In this document: positions 46,472 to 58,765 of the stretch, in pieces
How the letters are laid out: each line of letters opens with the position of its first letter
Numbering within the stretch: position 1 is the first letter of the stretch
Assembly (NCBI RefSeq): GCF_005887615.1
Contig: NZ_VANS01000002.1
Location: 248,001 to 312,000 of the forward strand
Length of the DNA: 64,000 nt
From: Sulfitobacter sabulilitoris
GTDB lineage: Bacteria; Pseudomonadota; Alphaproteobacteria; Rhodobacterales; Rhodobacteraceae
Direction: 5' to 3'
Program-made: the position numbers and the translations under genes
Notes under the pieces: model-generated
Database searches by the model: none
What the model was told of the DNA's origin: nothing
Seen by the model: the letters and a program-made list of their open reading frames with translations, nothing else

Positions 46472-46520
46472 CCGGGGGTTCCACCCCCGGACCCCCGAGA
46501 TATTTTCAGTCAAAAAACCT
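46472..46520 (+). repeat. Interspersed hairpin repeat, copy A
   Basis: CCGGGGGT-tcc-ACCCCCGG hairpin (46472-46490), then ACCCCCGAGATATTTTCAGTCAAAAAACC. It lies between the convergent thiolase and ubiB genes and should act as terminator. The same arrangement occurs at 34676-34723 on the other strand. Similar hairpin-plus-CCCCCGAG elements are common in Rhodobacteraceae intergenic regions (from general knowledge). Confidence 0.65.
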
Positions 46521-46524
46521 GGGG

Positions 46525-48057
46525 TCAGATCACGGCGCCGAGCGTCAGGGCCAGACCGGCCCCCCCCGCGAGACCCAGAACGCCGGCAAGCGCGATCCAG
46601 CGCTTGAAAGGACGCTTTGGCGGCAGGTCGGGATTGGCCTGCCGGATGAGTGCCGCCTCGACCAGGACCGGCAGGCGGGGGCCGAAGCGGGCCATCACGC
46701 GGGCGGTTTTGGTGAGATCGCTGATCACCGCGCGCGGGCCGATGGATTTGGTGATGTAGTCGGTCACCGTCGGGCTGGCGACCTGCCAGATGTTGATGTG
46801 CGGGTTGAGCGACCGCGCCACCCCTTCGACCACGACCATCGTACGCTGCAACAAGATAAGCTCGGTCCGGGTTTCCATGCCAAAGCGTTCCGTCACCTCG
46901 AAAAGGTAGCTCAGCAGGCGACCCATCGAGATGCGCGTGGCATCCATGCCGAAAATCGGCTCGCCCACCGCACGCAGGGCGCGGGCGAATTCGTCGACAT
47001 CCTTGTCGGCGGGCACATATCCGGCTTCGAAATGCACCTCGGCCACACGCTTGTAATCCTTGCGGATGAAGCCATAGAGGATTTCGGCATAGACCCGGCG
47101 GGTGTATTCGTCGATGTGCCCCATGATCCCGAAATCATAAGCGATGATGTCGCCGTTCGGGGCGACCTTGAGGTTGCCCTGGTGCATATCGGCGTGAAAA
47201 TACCCGTCGCGCAAGGCATGCTGCAGGAAGAGTTGCAGCACACGTTCGCTGAGAGCCACGCGGTCGTGGCCCGCATCGTCGATGGCGTCGTTGTCGCCCA
47301 TCGGCACACCGTCCGCCCACCCCAATGTCATCACCCGGCGCGCCGAGTATTCCCACTTGATCGCGGGCAACTGGAACCCGGCATCGTTCTTGGTGTTCGC
47401 CGCGAATTCCGATGCGGCGGAGGATTCGAGCCGGAGATCGAGTTCGCCCTGCACGACACCGTCAAAATGCGTAATCACCTCCATCGGGCGCAACCGGCGA
47501 GATCCGGGCGAGAACAGCTCGATCATGCGGGCCGCGAGGTAGAAGGCGTCGACATCCCTGGCAAATGCACGCTCGATGCCGGGGCGCAGAACCTTGACCG
47601 CAACTTCTTCCCCGCTGTCGGCCAACCGGGCCTTGTGAACCTGCGCGATGGAGGCGGCGGCCACCGGTTCGCTGAAGTCCGAAAACATCTCGTCCACGGG
47701 GCGGCCCAATTCCTTGGCGACCTCGATCCGGGCCACGTCCACCGGAAAGGGCGGCAGCTTGTCCTGAAGCACGCGCAACTGGCGCGCCAGGTCATCGCCG
47801 ACCACGTCGGGCCGGGTGGACAACACCTGACCGAACTTGATGTAGGCCGGGCCCAGCGCCGTCAGTGCGCGGGTCGCCGGCGGCATCGACGGGTCGCCCT
47901 TGTACCCAAGCCACTTGAACGGAAGCGCCAGCGACCGCGCGACGATCCGCAATGGCCTGGGCGCCTCGAACGCTTCGAGAACGACCGTCATGGCGCCGGT
48001 GCGTTCCAGAGTGGCCCCCGTGCGCACCAACCGCAGGATATTGTGCGGGCCGCGCAT
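46525..48057 (-). CDS. ubiB: Ubiquinone biosynthesis kinase-like protein UbiB
   Basis: 510-residue ABC1/ADCK atypical kinase fold. Motifs: KFGQVLSTRPDVVGDD (KxGQ), AAASIAQVHKARL (A-rich loop), VAVKVLRPG (Lys), GYFHADMHQGNLKV and IAYDFGIMG. Two C-terminal hydrophobic segments (ALAGVLGLAGGAGLALTLGAVI) anchor it to the membrane. Required for coenzyme Q synthesis, probably by lipid extraction. One base after ubiE; the start at MRGPHNILRL (48057) is family-typical. Confidence 0.94.
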   Translation of the reverse strand: MRGPHNILRLVRTGATLERTGAMTVVLEAFEAPRPLRIVARSLALPFKWLGYKGDPSMPPATRALTALGPAYIKFGQVLSTRPDVVGDDLARQLRVLQDKLPPFPVDVARIEVAKELGRPVDEMFSDFSEPVAAASIAQVHKARLADSGEEVAVKVLRPGIERAFARDVDAFYLAARMIELFSPGSRRLRPMEVITHFDGVVQGELDLRLESSAASEFAANTKNDAGFQLPAIKWEYSARRVMTLGWADGVPMGDNDAIDDAGHDRVALSERVLQLFLQHALRDGYFHADMHQGNLKVAPNGDIIAYDFGIMGHIDEYTRRVYAEILYGFIRKDYKRVAEVHFEAGYVPADKDVDEFARALRAVGEPIFGMDATRISMGRLLSYLFEVTERFGMETRTELILLQRTMVVVEGVARSLNPHINIWQVASPTVTDYITKSIGPRAVISDLTKTARVMARFGPRLPVLVEAALIRQANPDLPPKRPFKRWIALAGVLGLAGGAGLALTLGAVI

Positions 48058-48058
48058 C

Positions 48059-48811
48059 TCAGATCTTCCAGCCGGAATGCAGTGCGGCCACACCCATCGT
48101 CAGGTTGCGGTACTTTGCATTTTCGAACCCCGCGGCCCGGACCATTCCAAGAAAGGTCTCCTGATCAGGGAAATTGCGGATTGATTCCACCAGGTACTGA
48201 TAACTGTCGCGATCCCCGGCAATCATCTGGCCCATGCGCGGGATCACGTTGAAGCTGTAGAGGTCATAGGCTTTCTGCATCGCGCGGTTGGGCAACTGGC
48301 TGAATTCCAGAACCATGAGCCGGCCGCCGGGACGCAAGACGCGGTAGGCCTCGTTCAACGCTTCCTGGGGCCGCGTCACGTTCCGGATGCCAAAGCTGAT
48401 CGTGTAGATGTCGAAACTGTCATCCTCGAACGGAAGCGCCATGGCGTCGCCCACGACCCAATCCAGCATATCGGCCATTTCTCCGGCTTCGGCGCGCTTG
48501 CGGCCCTCGATCAACATCGGTTCGGTCAGGTCGAGCACGGTGGCATGGCCCGATCCGGCCCGCTTGAGAAAGCGAAAGGAGATATCTCCGGTGCCCCCCG
48601 CCACATCGAGCAGTTTCTGCCCGGGACGCGGCGCAAGCCAGTCCATCATCGCGTCCTTCCACAGACGGTGCACGCCGGCGCTCATCACGTCGTTCATGAT
48701 GTCGTACTTGCTGGCCACGGAGCTGAACACGCCCCGGACACGCCCGGCCTTTTCGCCCGCGTGAATGGTTTCGCGCCCGAAATCTATAAGATCGTCGTTC
48801 TCGTCAGTCAT
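48059..48811 (-). CDS. ubiE: Ubiquinone/menaquinone methyltransferase UbiE
   Basis: 250-residue SAM methyltransferase C-methylating the quinone ring. Motif [16 protein letters not shown] binds [28 protein letters not shown] and [37 protein letters not shown] are strong family signatures. It forms a unit with ubiB and is divergent from mutM, the usual Rhodobacterales arrangement. Confidence 0.96.
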   Translation of the reverse strand: MTDENDDLIDFGRETIHAGEKAGRVRGVFSSVASKYDIMNDVMSAGVHRLWKDAMMDWLAPRPGQKLLDVAGGTGDISFRFLKRAGSGHATVLDLTEPMLIEGRKRAEAGEMADMLDWVVGDAMALPFEDDSFDIYTISFGIRNVTRPQEALNEAYRVLRPGGRLMVLEFSQLPNRAMQKAYDLYSFNVIPRMGQMIAGDRDSYQYLVESIRNFPDQETFLGMVRAAGFENAKYRNLTMGVAALHSGWKI

Positions 48812-48905
48812 CGGCTCTTGTGGTCCTTACAGTTCGTTCCTTGTTATAGGGTCCACAGGGGCAGGCACAATGCGCCCCTTTTGTCACAGGGGGGGGTGCC
48901 CGAGG

Positions 48906-49757
48906 ATGCCAGAATTACCAGAGGTCGAGACGGTGCGCCGCGGACTGAGCCCGGCGATGGAGGGCGCGGTGATCACGAAAGCCGATGTGAACCGTGCCGA
49001 TCTGCGGTGGCCGTTTCCGCCCGACATGGCGCTGCGTCTGGCCGGCCAGCGGGTGATGCGGCTGCGGCGGCGGTCCAAGTACATCCTGGCCGATCTGCAC
49101 TCCGGCGAGACGCTCTTGATTCATCTGGGCATGTCGGGGCGAATGCTCGTCTCGGGTGATCCGCTCGGCCGCTTCGCGCATGATCATCCGGCGGTGCAGA
49201 AACACGACCACGTGGTGCTGCATATGGACAACGGGGCGCGCATCACTTTCAACGACCCGCGCCGTTTCGGTGCGATGGACCTGATGCCCACCGCGACGGC
49301 CGAAGCACACAAGCTGCTGGCACGCCTCGGGCCGGAGCCATTGGGCAACGAATTCAACGAGGCGCATCTGGTGACGGCCTTTGAGGGGCGTAACACGCCG
49401 GTCAAATCCGCACTGCTGGATCAGAAAATTGTTTCCGGATTGGGCAATATATACGTGTGCGAGGCACTTTTTCGCGCCGGGATAAGACCAACGCGCAAAG
49501 CGCGAAATATTTCTGCGGCCCGCGTGGCGACGCTTGTGCCGATCATCCGCCAAGTCCTCACGGATGCGATCGAAGCGGGTGGATCGTCGCTCAGGGATTT
49601 TCGCCAAGCCGATGGAGAGCTTGGATATTTTCAGCATTCATTCGACGTATATGGCCGCGAGAAAGCCCCCTGCCGAACGCCCGAATGCCCCGGCGTCATC
49701 GCGCGCGCGGTCCAGTCGGGGCGGTCATCGTTCTTCTGCCCCAAGTGTCAAAGATAG
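48906..49757 (+). CDS. mutM: Formamidopyrimidine-DNA glycosylase
   Basis: 283-residue DNA repair enzyme removing 8-oxoguanine. N-terminal [13 protein letters not shown] with the catalytic proline after Met; the H2TH region is around [20 protein letters not shown]; a C-terminal zinc finger is formed by CRTPECPG and FFCPKCQ. The start at MPELPEVE is fixed by the need for processed Pro2. Upstream extension to 48765 is antisense to ubiE. Confidence 0.96.
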   Translation: MPELPEVETVRRGLSPAMEGAVITKADVNRADLRWPFPPDMALRLAGQRVMRLRRRSKYILADLHSGETLLIHLGMSGRMLVSGDPLGRFAHDHPAVQKHDHVVLHMDNGARITFNDPRRFGAMDLMPTATAEAHKLLARLGPEPLGNEFNEAHLVTAFEGRNTPVKSALLDQKIVSGLGNIYVCEALFRAGIRPTRKARNISAARVATLVPIIRQVLTDAIEAGGSSLRDFRQADGELGYFQHSFDVYGREKAPCRTPECPGVIARAVQSGRSSFFCPKCQR

Positions 49758-49820
49758 CTTGAACCATTGCCTGCGCGTGGTAATGACTCAATCCTTGGAT
49801 AAACAATCGAGAGCTTTTTG

Positions 49821-50597
49821 ATGGCCTATGAGACGATCATCGTAGAGGTGGACAACCACGTTGCCACGGTCACGCTGAACCGGCCCGACGCGCTGAATGC
49901 GCTGAACGACCAACTCATGAGCGAACTTGCCGAGGCGCTGACGGCGGCTCAGGACAATGAAAAGGTACGCTGCATTATCATCACCGGGTCGGAAAAGGCG
50001 TTTGCCGCCGGGGCCGACATCGCGATGATGCGCGAGAAAAGCTTTGTCGACGCATTCTCGGGCGATCTGTTCACACCCGAGACCGACCAGATTCTGCGAG
50101 TGCGCAAACCGATCATCGCCGCGGTATCGGGCTATGCGCTGGGCGGTGGATGCGAATTGGCGATGATGTGCGATTTCATCATCTGCTCGGATACCGCCAA
50201 ATTCGGCCAGCCCGAGATCAACCTTGGCGTGGTTGCCGGAATTGGCGGCACACAACGCCTGACCCGGATCGTGGGCAAGTCCAAGGCCATGGACATGAAC
50301 CTGACCGGTCGGTTCATGGACGCCACCGAAGCCGAGCGCTCCGGCCTCGTGTCGCGGGTTGTGCCTTGCAAGAAGCTGCTTGAAGAAGCAACTGGCGCTG
50401 CTCAGAAAATCTCTGAGAAATCAATGATTTCGGTCATGGTTGTCAAGGAGGCGGTCAACCGCGCCTACGAAGTGCCGCTGCGCGAAGGCCTTTTGTTCGA
50501 ACGGCGCATGTTCCACGCATTGTTTGCGACCGAAGACCAGGCCGAGGGCATGGGCGCGTTCCTTGAAAAGCGCGAAGCGCAGTTCCGCGACAAGTAG
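49821..50597 (+). CDS. Enoyl-CoA hydratase
   Basis: 258-residue crotonase-family enzyme with oxyanion-hole residues in [11 protein letters not shown] and the catalytic acid segment [31 protein letters not shown]. Length and motifs match short-chain enoyl-CoA hydratase (FadB1x/PaaF/Ech). It lies between mutM and rpsT. Followed by a 9-bp hairpin (50623-50644) without a T-run. Confidence 0.93.
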   Translation: MAYETIIVEVDNHVATVTLNRPDALNALNDQLMSELAEALTAAQDNEKVRCIIITGSEKAFAAGADIAMMREKSFVDAFSGDLFTPETDQILRVRKPIIAAVSGYALGGGCELAMMCDFIICSDTAKFGQPEINLGVVAGIGGTQRLTRIVGKSKAMDMNLTGRFMDATEAERSGLVSRVVPCKKLLEEATGAAQKISEKSMISVMVVKEAVNRAYEVPLREGLLFERRMFHALFATEDQAEGMGAFLEKREAQFRDK

Positions 50598-50622
50598 CGG
50601 CGCGCGATCAAGAACCCGGGAT

Positions 50623-50644
50623 CAAGGGCGGCACACCGCCCTTG
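50623..50644. terminator. Hairpin after enoyl-CoA hydratase
   Basis: CAAGGGCGG-caca-CCGCCCTTG, a perfect 9-bp stem beginning 26 bases past the stop codon. No T-run follows, so termination strength is uncertain. Confidence 0.55.
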
Positions 50645-50832
50645 TACACCCGGCGAGCCGTTCCTGACGCTATTTGCGGTTTTCAAAGCCGTTTTTGTCC
50701 TCTATAGACCGGCGTCATACATGCGCGTGCAGCCCGCTCTGGCTAGAATCACCTTTCCGGTTTCGATCGGTCCGGGTTTGGCGTCGCGCGACGCGAACAC
50801 AGTTATACACGAACCCAAAGGTAGACTTCTCA

Positions 50833-51096
50833 ATGGCAAACACACCCCAGTCAAAGAAACGCGCACGTCACAACGAAGCGCGCTTTGCGATCAACAAGGC
50901 ACGCCGGTCGCGGATCCGCACCTATCTGCGCCGCGTCGAAGAAGCCATCGCGTCGGGCGACCAGGACGCGGCGGCGGCCGCGCTGAAGGCGGCCCAACCC
51001 GAACTGATGCGCGGCGTGACCAAAGGCGTGTTTCACAAGAACACCGCCTCGCGCAAGATGTCGCGGCTGTCCTCGCGGGTCAAAGCCCTGGCTTGA
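50833..51096 (+). CDS. rpsT: 30S ribosomal protein S20
   Basis: 87-residue basic S20 binding 16S r[42 protein letters not shown] and the C-terminal [20 protein letters not shown] are family-typical. It is expressed alone, with an intrinsic terminator directly behind it, and precedes dnaA in the conserved Rhodobacterales order. Confidence 0.97.
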   Translation: MANTPQSKKRARHNEARFAINKARRSRIRTYLRRVEEAIASGDQDAAAAALKAAQPELMRGVTKGVFHKNTASRKMSRLSSRVKALA

Positions 51097-51122
51097 TTCG
51101 CCGGCCAACCAACAAAAAAAGA

Positions 51123-51151
51123 GACGTCGCATTTTGCGGCGTCTTTTTTTT
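51123..51151 (+). terminator. Intrinsic terminator of rpsT
   Basis: GACGTCGCA / TGCGGCGTC stem (one G-T pair) with a three-base loop, followed by eight T residues (51144-51151) and preceded by an A-run. Classical Rho-independent terminator. Confidence 0.94.
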
Positions 51152-51627
51152 GCGCTGTGTGTTCCCGTGACACGGATCGCAGATTCTTTTCGCCTAATGC
51201 AGAGTCAAGAATGAAGATAGGTTGCCGCGAGCGATCCTATCTTGCTACCCATTCCTAGCGATTCACTTCGCCTTGGGGGACAGGCCCTGATGATCCACTG
51301 CGCTGCCGCGGGGTCAGGATCGTCGGGAATTGAGCATCGTTACTTTCGCGATGCGTTCAGTCTGCGACAAGCGCCGTTCAAGGCGTAAGCGCCCTGTCAA
51401 ACAAATGTGCTGACGGCACAATGCGATTTGTCCAACCTCCCCGCTGCGACAGGGGATGGCGACAACTCGTTTTGGGTCGAAAATGATAAAAGTCCGAAGG
51501 ACGACAGCCGGTTTTCAGTTGGGACCGGACCGGTTGATTTATGTCTTGCGGCTATAACGACAGGTACAAGTCAGCGCAGATTTTGCGGCTGGCGTGCAGG
51601 GACAGACTAAGGGGATGCAGGTTTGTT
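51152..51627. other. dnaA upstream region (no gene)
   Basis: 476 bases with no credible ORF. It holds an inverted repeat AAGATAGG-N14-CCTATCTT (51214-51243). No TTATCCACA-type DnaA boxes or AT-rich 13-mers were found, so the chromosomal origin is not visible here. It probably contains the dnaA promoter and a long 5' leader. Confidence 0.55.
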
Positions 51628-52998
51628 ATGACCAAGGAAAAATGGGGCCAGTTGCGCCAGCGGTTGCTGAAAACAGTCGGGCAAAATAATTACAAGACGT
51701 GGATCGAACCTTTGGAATTTCAGGCGGCCAACGATGGGATCGCCACATTCGAAGTGCCGACGAACTTCATGGGAAACTACGTGAGCCAGAATTTTGCGGA
51801 TCTGATCCTGCATGAGCTGAAGTCCGAAAACCCCGAGATTTGCAGGCTGAACTTTGCCGTCTCGGCCAAGGGGTCACCGCGTGTCGCCACGGCGCCACAA
51901 GCGGCCAACACCCCCGGACAACCCGATGCGCGGACCAGGACGGGAAATGGTAACGCCATGAACACCGCTCCGCTCGACAAGCGGTTCACCTTCGACAATT
52001 TCGTCGTCGGCAAGCCCAACGAACTGGCCCACGCAGCCGCGCGCCGTGTGGCCGAGGGCGGGCCCGTCACCTTCAATCCGCTGTTCTTGTATGGCGGCGT
52101 GGGTTTGGGCAAGACGCACCTGATGCACGCCATCGCACATGAATTGCAGGAGCGCCGCCCGGACCTGAATGTGCTCTACCTGTCGGCGGAGCAGTTCATG
52201 TACCGCTTCGTTCAGGCGCTGCGCGACCGCAAGATGATGGATTTCAAGGAAATTTTCCGCTCTGTCGATGTGCTGATGGTCGATGACGTGCAATTCATCG
52301 CCGGCAAGGACAGCACACAGGAGGAGTTCTTTCACACCTTCAACGCGCTGGTCGATCAGAACAAGCAGATCATCATTTCCGCCGATCGCGCGCCGGGAGA
52401 GATCAAGGACCTTGAAGATCGCGTGAAATCGCGTCTGCAATGCGGACTGGTCGTCGATCTTCATCCGACCGATTATGAGCTGCGTCTTGGGATCCTGCAA
52501 AGCAAGGTCGAAGTGCAGCGCGCCAACTATCCCGATCTACAGGTCGAAGACGGCGTGCTGGAATTTCTGGCGCATCGGATATCCACGAACGTGCGCGTTC
52601 TCGAAGGTGCGCTGACACGGCTTTTTGCCTTTGCGTCGCTTGTGGGCCGCGAAATCAACCTCGAACTGACGCAGGACTGTCTTTCGGATGTGCTGCGCGC
52701 ATCGGAACGCAAGATCACGGTCGAGGAAATCCAGCGCAAGGTATCGGACCACTACAACATCCGCCTGAGCGACATGATCGGGCCCAAAAGGCTGCGCAGC
52801 TACGCCCGGCCGCGACAGGTCGCGATGTACCTGAGCAAGCACATGACCAGCCGTTCGCTGCCCGAGATAGGCCGCCGGTTCGGTGGGCGCGACCACACCA
52901 CCGTGATGCACGGGGTGCGACGCATCGAAGAGCTGAAACAGCAGGATGGCCAAATCGCCGAAGACCTGGAACTGCTGCGCCGCGCCCTTGAAGCATAG
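51628..52998 (+). CDS. dnaA: Chromosomal replication initiator protein DnaA
   Basis: 456-residue AAA+ initiator. Domain I starts WGQLRQRLLKTVGQNNYKTWIEPLEF; a variable linker follows; domain III has Walker A GGVGLGKTHL and Walker B VLMVDDVQFIAG; domain IV has the DNA-binding signature GGRDHTTVMHGVRRIEEL. Start MTKEKW at 51628. dnaN follows after 141 bases with a hairpin in between. Confidence 0.97.
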   Translation: MTKEKWGQLRQRLLKTVGQNNYKTWIEPLEFQAANDGIATFEVPTNFMGNYVSQNFADLILHELKSENPEICRLNFAVSAKGSPRVATAPQAANTPGQPDARTRTGNGNAMNTAPLDKRFTFDNFVVGKPNELAHAAARRVAEGGPVTFNPLFLYGGVGLGKTHLMHAIAHELQERRPDLNVLYLSAEQFMYRFVQALRDRKMMDFKEIFRSVDVLMVDDVQFIAGKDSTQEEFFHTFNALVDQNKQIIISADRAPGEIKDLEDRVKSRLQCGLVVDLHPTDYELRLGILQSKVEVQRANYPDLQVEDGVLEFLAHRISTNVRVLEGALTRLFAFASLVGREINLELTQDCLSDVLRASERKITVEEIQRKVSDHYNIRLSDMIGPKRLRSYARPRQVAMYLSKHMTSRSLPEIGRRFGGRDHTTVMHGVRRIEELKQQDGQIAEDLELLRRALEA

Positions 52999-53007
52999 AC
53001 CAATGAC

Positions 53008-53041
53008 CAAGACCTGTGGCCTCGTTGCGTCACGGGTCTTG
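53008..53041 (+). terminator. Hairpin between dnaA and dnaN
   Basis: CAAGACC / GGTCTTG (53008-53014, 53035-53041), extended by GTG/CAC after a T-G mismatch; starts 10 bases after the dnaA stop. No T-run follows, so it may attenuate or stabilise rather than stop transcription. Confidence 0.45.
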
Positions 53042-53139
53042 ACGCGTCCCGCAATCCGACGGACAAACCTATAAAATGTCTTGTGAAGTTGCGGAAACGG
53101 GGTAGTTTGCCCCTCCCGACAGACGAACGGAGAGGGCTC

Positions 53140-54258
53140 ATGAAACTCAGCATCGAACGCGCCGCATTGCTCAAGGCTGTGTCTCAGGCACAATCCGTCG
53201 TCGAGCGACGCAACACCATTCCGATCCTCGCGAACGTCCTTATCGAAGCCGAGGGCTCGGACGTGACTTTTCGCGCGACCGATCTCGACATCGAAGTCGT
53301 TGACAAGGCCCCGGCGCAGGTTGAACGGGCGGGTGCCACGACCGTGTCGGCCACCACGCTGCATGAAATCGTTCGCAAGCTGCCCGATGGCGCGCTGGTG
53401 ACACTGACCGCCGACAGCGCCGCGGGCCGCCTGACCGTCGAGGCGGGACGATCGAATTTCTCGCTGGCGACGCTGCCCAAGGAAGATTTCCCGGTCATGG
53501 CGTCATCGGAATACGCCTCGAACTTCAGTGCGCCTGCGCCGGTGCTGCGGCGGTTGTTCGACAAATCGAAATTCGCGATCTCGACCGAAGAAACCCGTTA
53601 TTACCTCAACGGCGTCTACATGCATGTGGCCGATGGCGACGAGGGGCGCGTGTTGCGCTGCGTGGCGACCGATGGCCACCGGCTGGCGCGGATCGATGCG
53701 GACCTGCCCAAGGGTGCCGAGGACATGCCCGGCGTGATCGTTCCGCGCAAGACAGTGGGCGAGTTGCGCAAGCTGTTGGATGACGACGATATGACGATCG
53801 CCGTGTCGGTGTCGGAAACGAAAATCCGCTTTGCCACGCCTGACATAACGCTGACATCCAAGGTCATCGACGGCACGTTTCCGGACTACACGCGCGTCAT
53901 CCCGCAGGGCAACACGCGACGGCTCGAGGTCGATGCCAGCGATTTTGCCCGCGCGGTGGACCGCGTCGCCACCGTCAGTTCCGAACGGTCGCGCGCCGTC
54001 AAGCTGCAGCTTGACGAAGACCGCCTGATCCTGTCGGTGAACGCCCCCGACAGCGGCGCCGCCGAGGAAGAACTGGCCGTGGCCTATTCCGACGAGCGGC
54101 TCGAGATCGGGTTCAACGCGAAATACCTGTTGGAGATCGCCAGCCAGGTGGACCGCGAGAACGCGGTGTTCCTGTTCAATTCTTCGGGTGACCCGACCCT
54201 GATGCGCGAAGGCAACGATATGTCGGCCGTCTATGTGGTCATGCCGATGCGCGTGTGA
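53140..54258 (+). CDS. dnaN: DNA polymerase III beta subunit (sliding clamp)
   Basis: 372-residue clamp. N-terminal MKLSIERAALLKAVSQAQSVVERRNTIPIL, the middle FAISTEETRYYLNGVYMHV and C-terminal DPTLMREGNDMSAVYVVMPMRV (ending in the conserved MPMR) are typical. Gives processivity to Pol III. The start at 53140 follows GGAGAGGG. Confidence 0.97.
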   Translation: MKLSIERAALLKAVSQAQSVVERRNTIPILANVLIEAEGSDVTFRATDLDIEVVDKAPAQVERAGATTVSATTLHEIVRKLPDGALVTLTADSAAGRLTVEAGRSNFSLATLPKEDFPVMASSEYASNFSAPAPVLRRLFDKSKFAISTEETRYYLNGVYMHVADGDEGRVLRCVATDGHRLARIDADLPKGAEDMPGVIVPRKTVGELRKLLDDDDMTIAVSVSETKIRFATPDITLTSKVIDGTFPDYTRVIPQGNTRRLEVDASDFARAVDRVATVSSERSRAVKLQLDEDRLILSVNAPDSGAAEEELAVAYSDERLEIGFNAKYLLEIASQVDRENAVFLFNSSGDPTLMREGNDMSAVYVVMPMRV

Positions 54259-54318
54259 CGCAGACGGAGTTTTTCGAAACTTCCGGCGCGTTTTCCCTGA
54301 AGGTCAACGGCTAGCGCC

Positions 54319-55428
54319 ATGTCGGGGTTGTACCTATCCCATCTGAAGCTGTCGCATTTCCGGTCACACGTCGTGGCGCGGATCGACTGCGATGCGCGGC
54401 CTGTCGCGATCTTCGGGCCCAATGGGGCGGGCAAGACGAACATCCTCGAAGCGATATCGCTGCTGTCGCCGGGCCGTGGCCTGCGACGGTCAAGCGCCGA
54501 GGACATGACCCGGCGCCCCGAAGCGCTGGGGTGGAAGGTGTCCGGCATACTGACCTGCCTTCATCAGACGCATGAGATCGAGATCTGGTCCGAAAACGGT
54601 GCCGCCCGGCAAACTCGGATCGACGGAAAATCCGCGCCCCAGGTGGCGTTGGGCCGGATTGCGCGTGTGCTGTGGCTGGTGCCGTCGATGGACAGGCTCT
54701 GGATAGAGGGGGCTGACGGGCGGCGGAGGTTCCTGGACCGGATGACGCTGAGCTTTGAGCCCGATCACGCACAAACATCGCTGGCCTATGAAAAAGCGAT
54801 GCGCGAACGCAACCGCCTGTTGAAAGACATGGTCCGCGATCCGGCGTGGTATGGGGCGCTCGAGGCGCAGATGGCAGAGGCCGGTGCCGTCATCCACGCC
54901 AACAGGCTGTCGGCGCTCAAGCAGTTGCGCGTCGCACAGGACGGGGCCGCGACGGCTTTTCCCACCGCGACACTGGATCTGGTGCATACGGAGGGCGAGA
55001 TGCCAGCGGACGCCGGCGCGCTCCGGCAGGCTTTGGCGGACAGTCGCGCGCGTGACATGGCCGCCGGGCGCAGCCTGATCGGGCCGCATCGTGCCGATTT
55101 GCTGGCGGTCTACACGGCCAAGAACGTTCCGGCCCGCGACTGTTCGACGGGCGAGCAAAAGGCCTTGCTCGTGTCGCTGATCCTCGCGAATGCACGTGCG
55201 CTGGCGCAGGATTTCGGGGCACCGCCGCTGTTGCTGCTGGATGAGGTCGCTGCCCATCTGGATACACAAAGGCGCGCCGCGCTTTATGACGAAATCTGCG
55301 CCTTGGGTGCGCAGGCGTGGATGACGGGCACCGACCTGAACCTGTTCGACGCACTGGGCCCGCGTGCGCAATACCTGCAAGTCACCGAACAGGCCGGCGT
55401 GTCGCAGGTGGAGAACGCCGCCCCATGA
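54319..55428 (+). CDS. recF: DNA replication/repair protein RecF
   Basis: 369-residue SMC-like ATPase helping RecA load at gaps. Walker A GPNGAGKTNILEAISLLSPG, signature CSTGEQKALLVSLILANA, Walker B PPLLLLDEVAAHLD. N-terminal LSHLKLSHFRSH is typical. 60 bases after dnaN; its end overlaps the LysE gene (ATGA). Confidence 0.95.
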   Translation: MSGLYLSHLKLSHFRSHVVARIDCDARPVAIFGPNGAGKTNILEAISLLSPGRGLRRSSAEDMTRRPEALGWKVSGILTCLHQTHEIEIWSENGAARQTRIDGKSAPQVALGRIARVLWLVPSMDRLWIEGADGRRRFLDRMTLSFEPDHAQTSLAYEKAMRERNRLLKDMVRDPAWYGALEAQMAEAGAVIHANRLSALKQLRVAQDGAATAFPTATLDLVHTEGEMPADAGALRQALADSRARDMAAGRSLIGPHRADLLAVYTAKNVPARDCSTGEQKALLVSLILANARALAQDFGAPPLLLLDEVAAHLDTQRRAALYDEICALGAQAWMTGTDLNLFDALGPRAQYLQVTEQAGVSQVENAAP

Positions 55429-56045
55429 CCATATCGGGTGCCGATCTGATGCTGTATTGCGGGGCGCTTGTGATCTTGTTCCTGACGCCGGGCCCTGTGT
55501 GGCTGGCGTTGATGGCGCGCGCCTTGTCGGGCGGGTTCGCGGCCGCGTGGCCGCTGGCGCTGGGGGTGGCGATCGGCGATCTGATCTGGCCGCTGGTCGC
55601 AATACTGGGCATTACCTGGATCCTGTCGGTGTTCGACGTGTTCATGGCCGTGCTGACTTGGATCGCAAGCGGTGTCTTCGTCGTCATGGGGCTGGCGCTG
55701 ATCCGGCATGCCGGCGACGGGATCTCGACCGACACTCGCCTGACGCGACCAGGGCTTTGGGCCGGGTTCGCGGCCGGCGTGATCGCGATCCTCGGCAATC
55801 CCAAGGCGGTGCTGTTCTACATGGGCGTGCTGCCCGGATTTTTCGATCTGCGCGTGGTGACCGCGCCGGACATCGCCGCGATCCTGGCGGTTTCGGTCGC
55901 GATTCCGATGATCGGCAATCTTGTGATGGCTGCCTGCGTTGGCCGGATCAGGGCGCTGATGACCGCGCCTTCGGCCCTGCGCCGGATCAATATCACCTCC
56001 GGCAACCTCCTGATTCTCGTCGGGGTGCTGATCCCGCTCATATGA
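55425..56045 (+). CDS. LysE family translocator
   Basis: 206-residue membrane protein with six hydrophobic segments. Family marks are FLTPGPVWLALMARALSGGF near the N-terminus and GVIAILGNPKAVLFYMGVLPGFF. LysE proteins export amino acids such as lysine, threonine or homoserine lactones; substrate unknown here. It is coupled to recF by ATGA and precedes gyrB by 78 bases, an unrelated gene inserted in the replication cluster. Confidence 0.9.
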   Translation: MTISGADLMLYCGALVILFLTPGPVWLALMARALSGGFAAAWPLALGVAIGDLIWPLVAILGITWILSVFDVFMAVLTWIASGVFVVMGLALIRHAGDGISTDTRLTRPGLWAGFAAGVIAILGNPKAVLFYMGVLPGFFDLRVVTAPDIAAILAVSVAIPMIGNLVMAACVGRIRALMTAPSALRRINITSGNLLILVGVLIPLI

Positions 56046-58538
<2,493 letters not shown>

Positions 58539-58765
58539 TGTCCTGTAGGAGTGCGCAGGCACGACCCATCTGCACGTGCTCAGGCAGTTCCTACTGCACG
58601 TACTCACCCACGATAAAGACGCTCTCTTTAGGGACGCCATAGTCTTGAGAAACGGACTTCAAGCCGTCGCACGACGGCGAGGGGCTTGGATCAGGAAAAT
58701 GACTGTCTCCCGTCGTTGCCCAGACAGCCGAGCCATGAGAATGATTGATGCAAAGAGCGCAGAGA
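58539..58765. other. Region between gyrB and the exporter gene
   Basis: 227 bases without a credible gene. It contains an imperfect direct repeat, CTGCACGTGCTCA (58570-58582) and CTGCACGTACTCA (58594-58606). No terminator with a T-run was found for gyrB. Confidence 0.4.

Noticed and set aside
51152-51627. Chromosomal origin (oriC) upstream of dnaA
   Set aside because: No DnaA box cluster or AT-rich unwinding element was seen; vicinity to dnaA alone is not enough in alphaproteobacteria.
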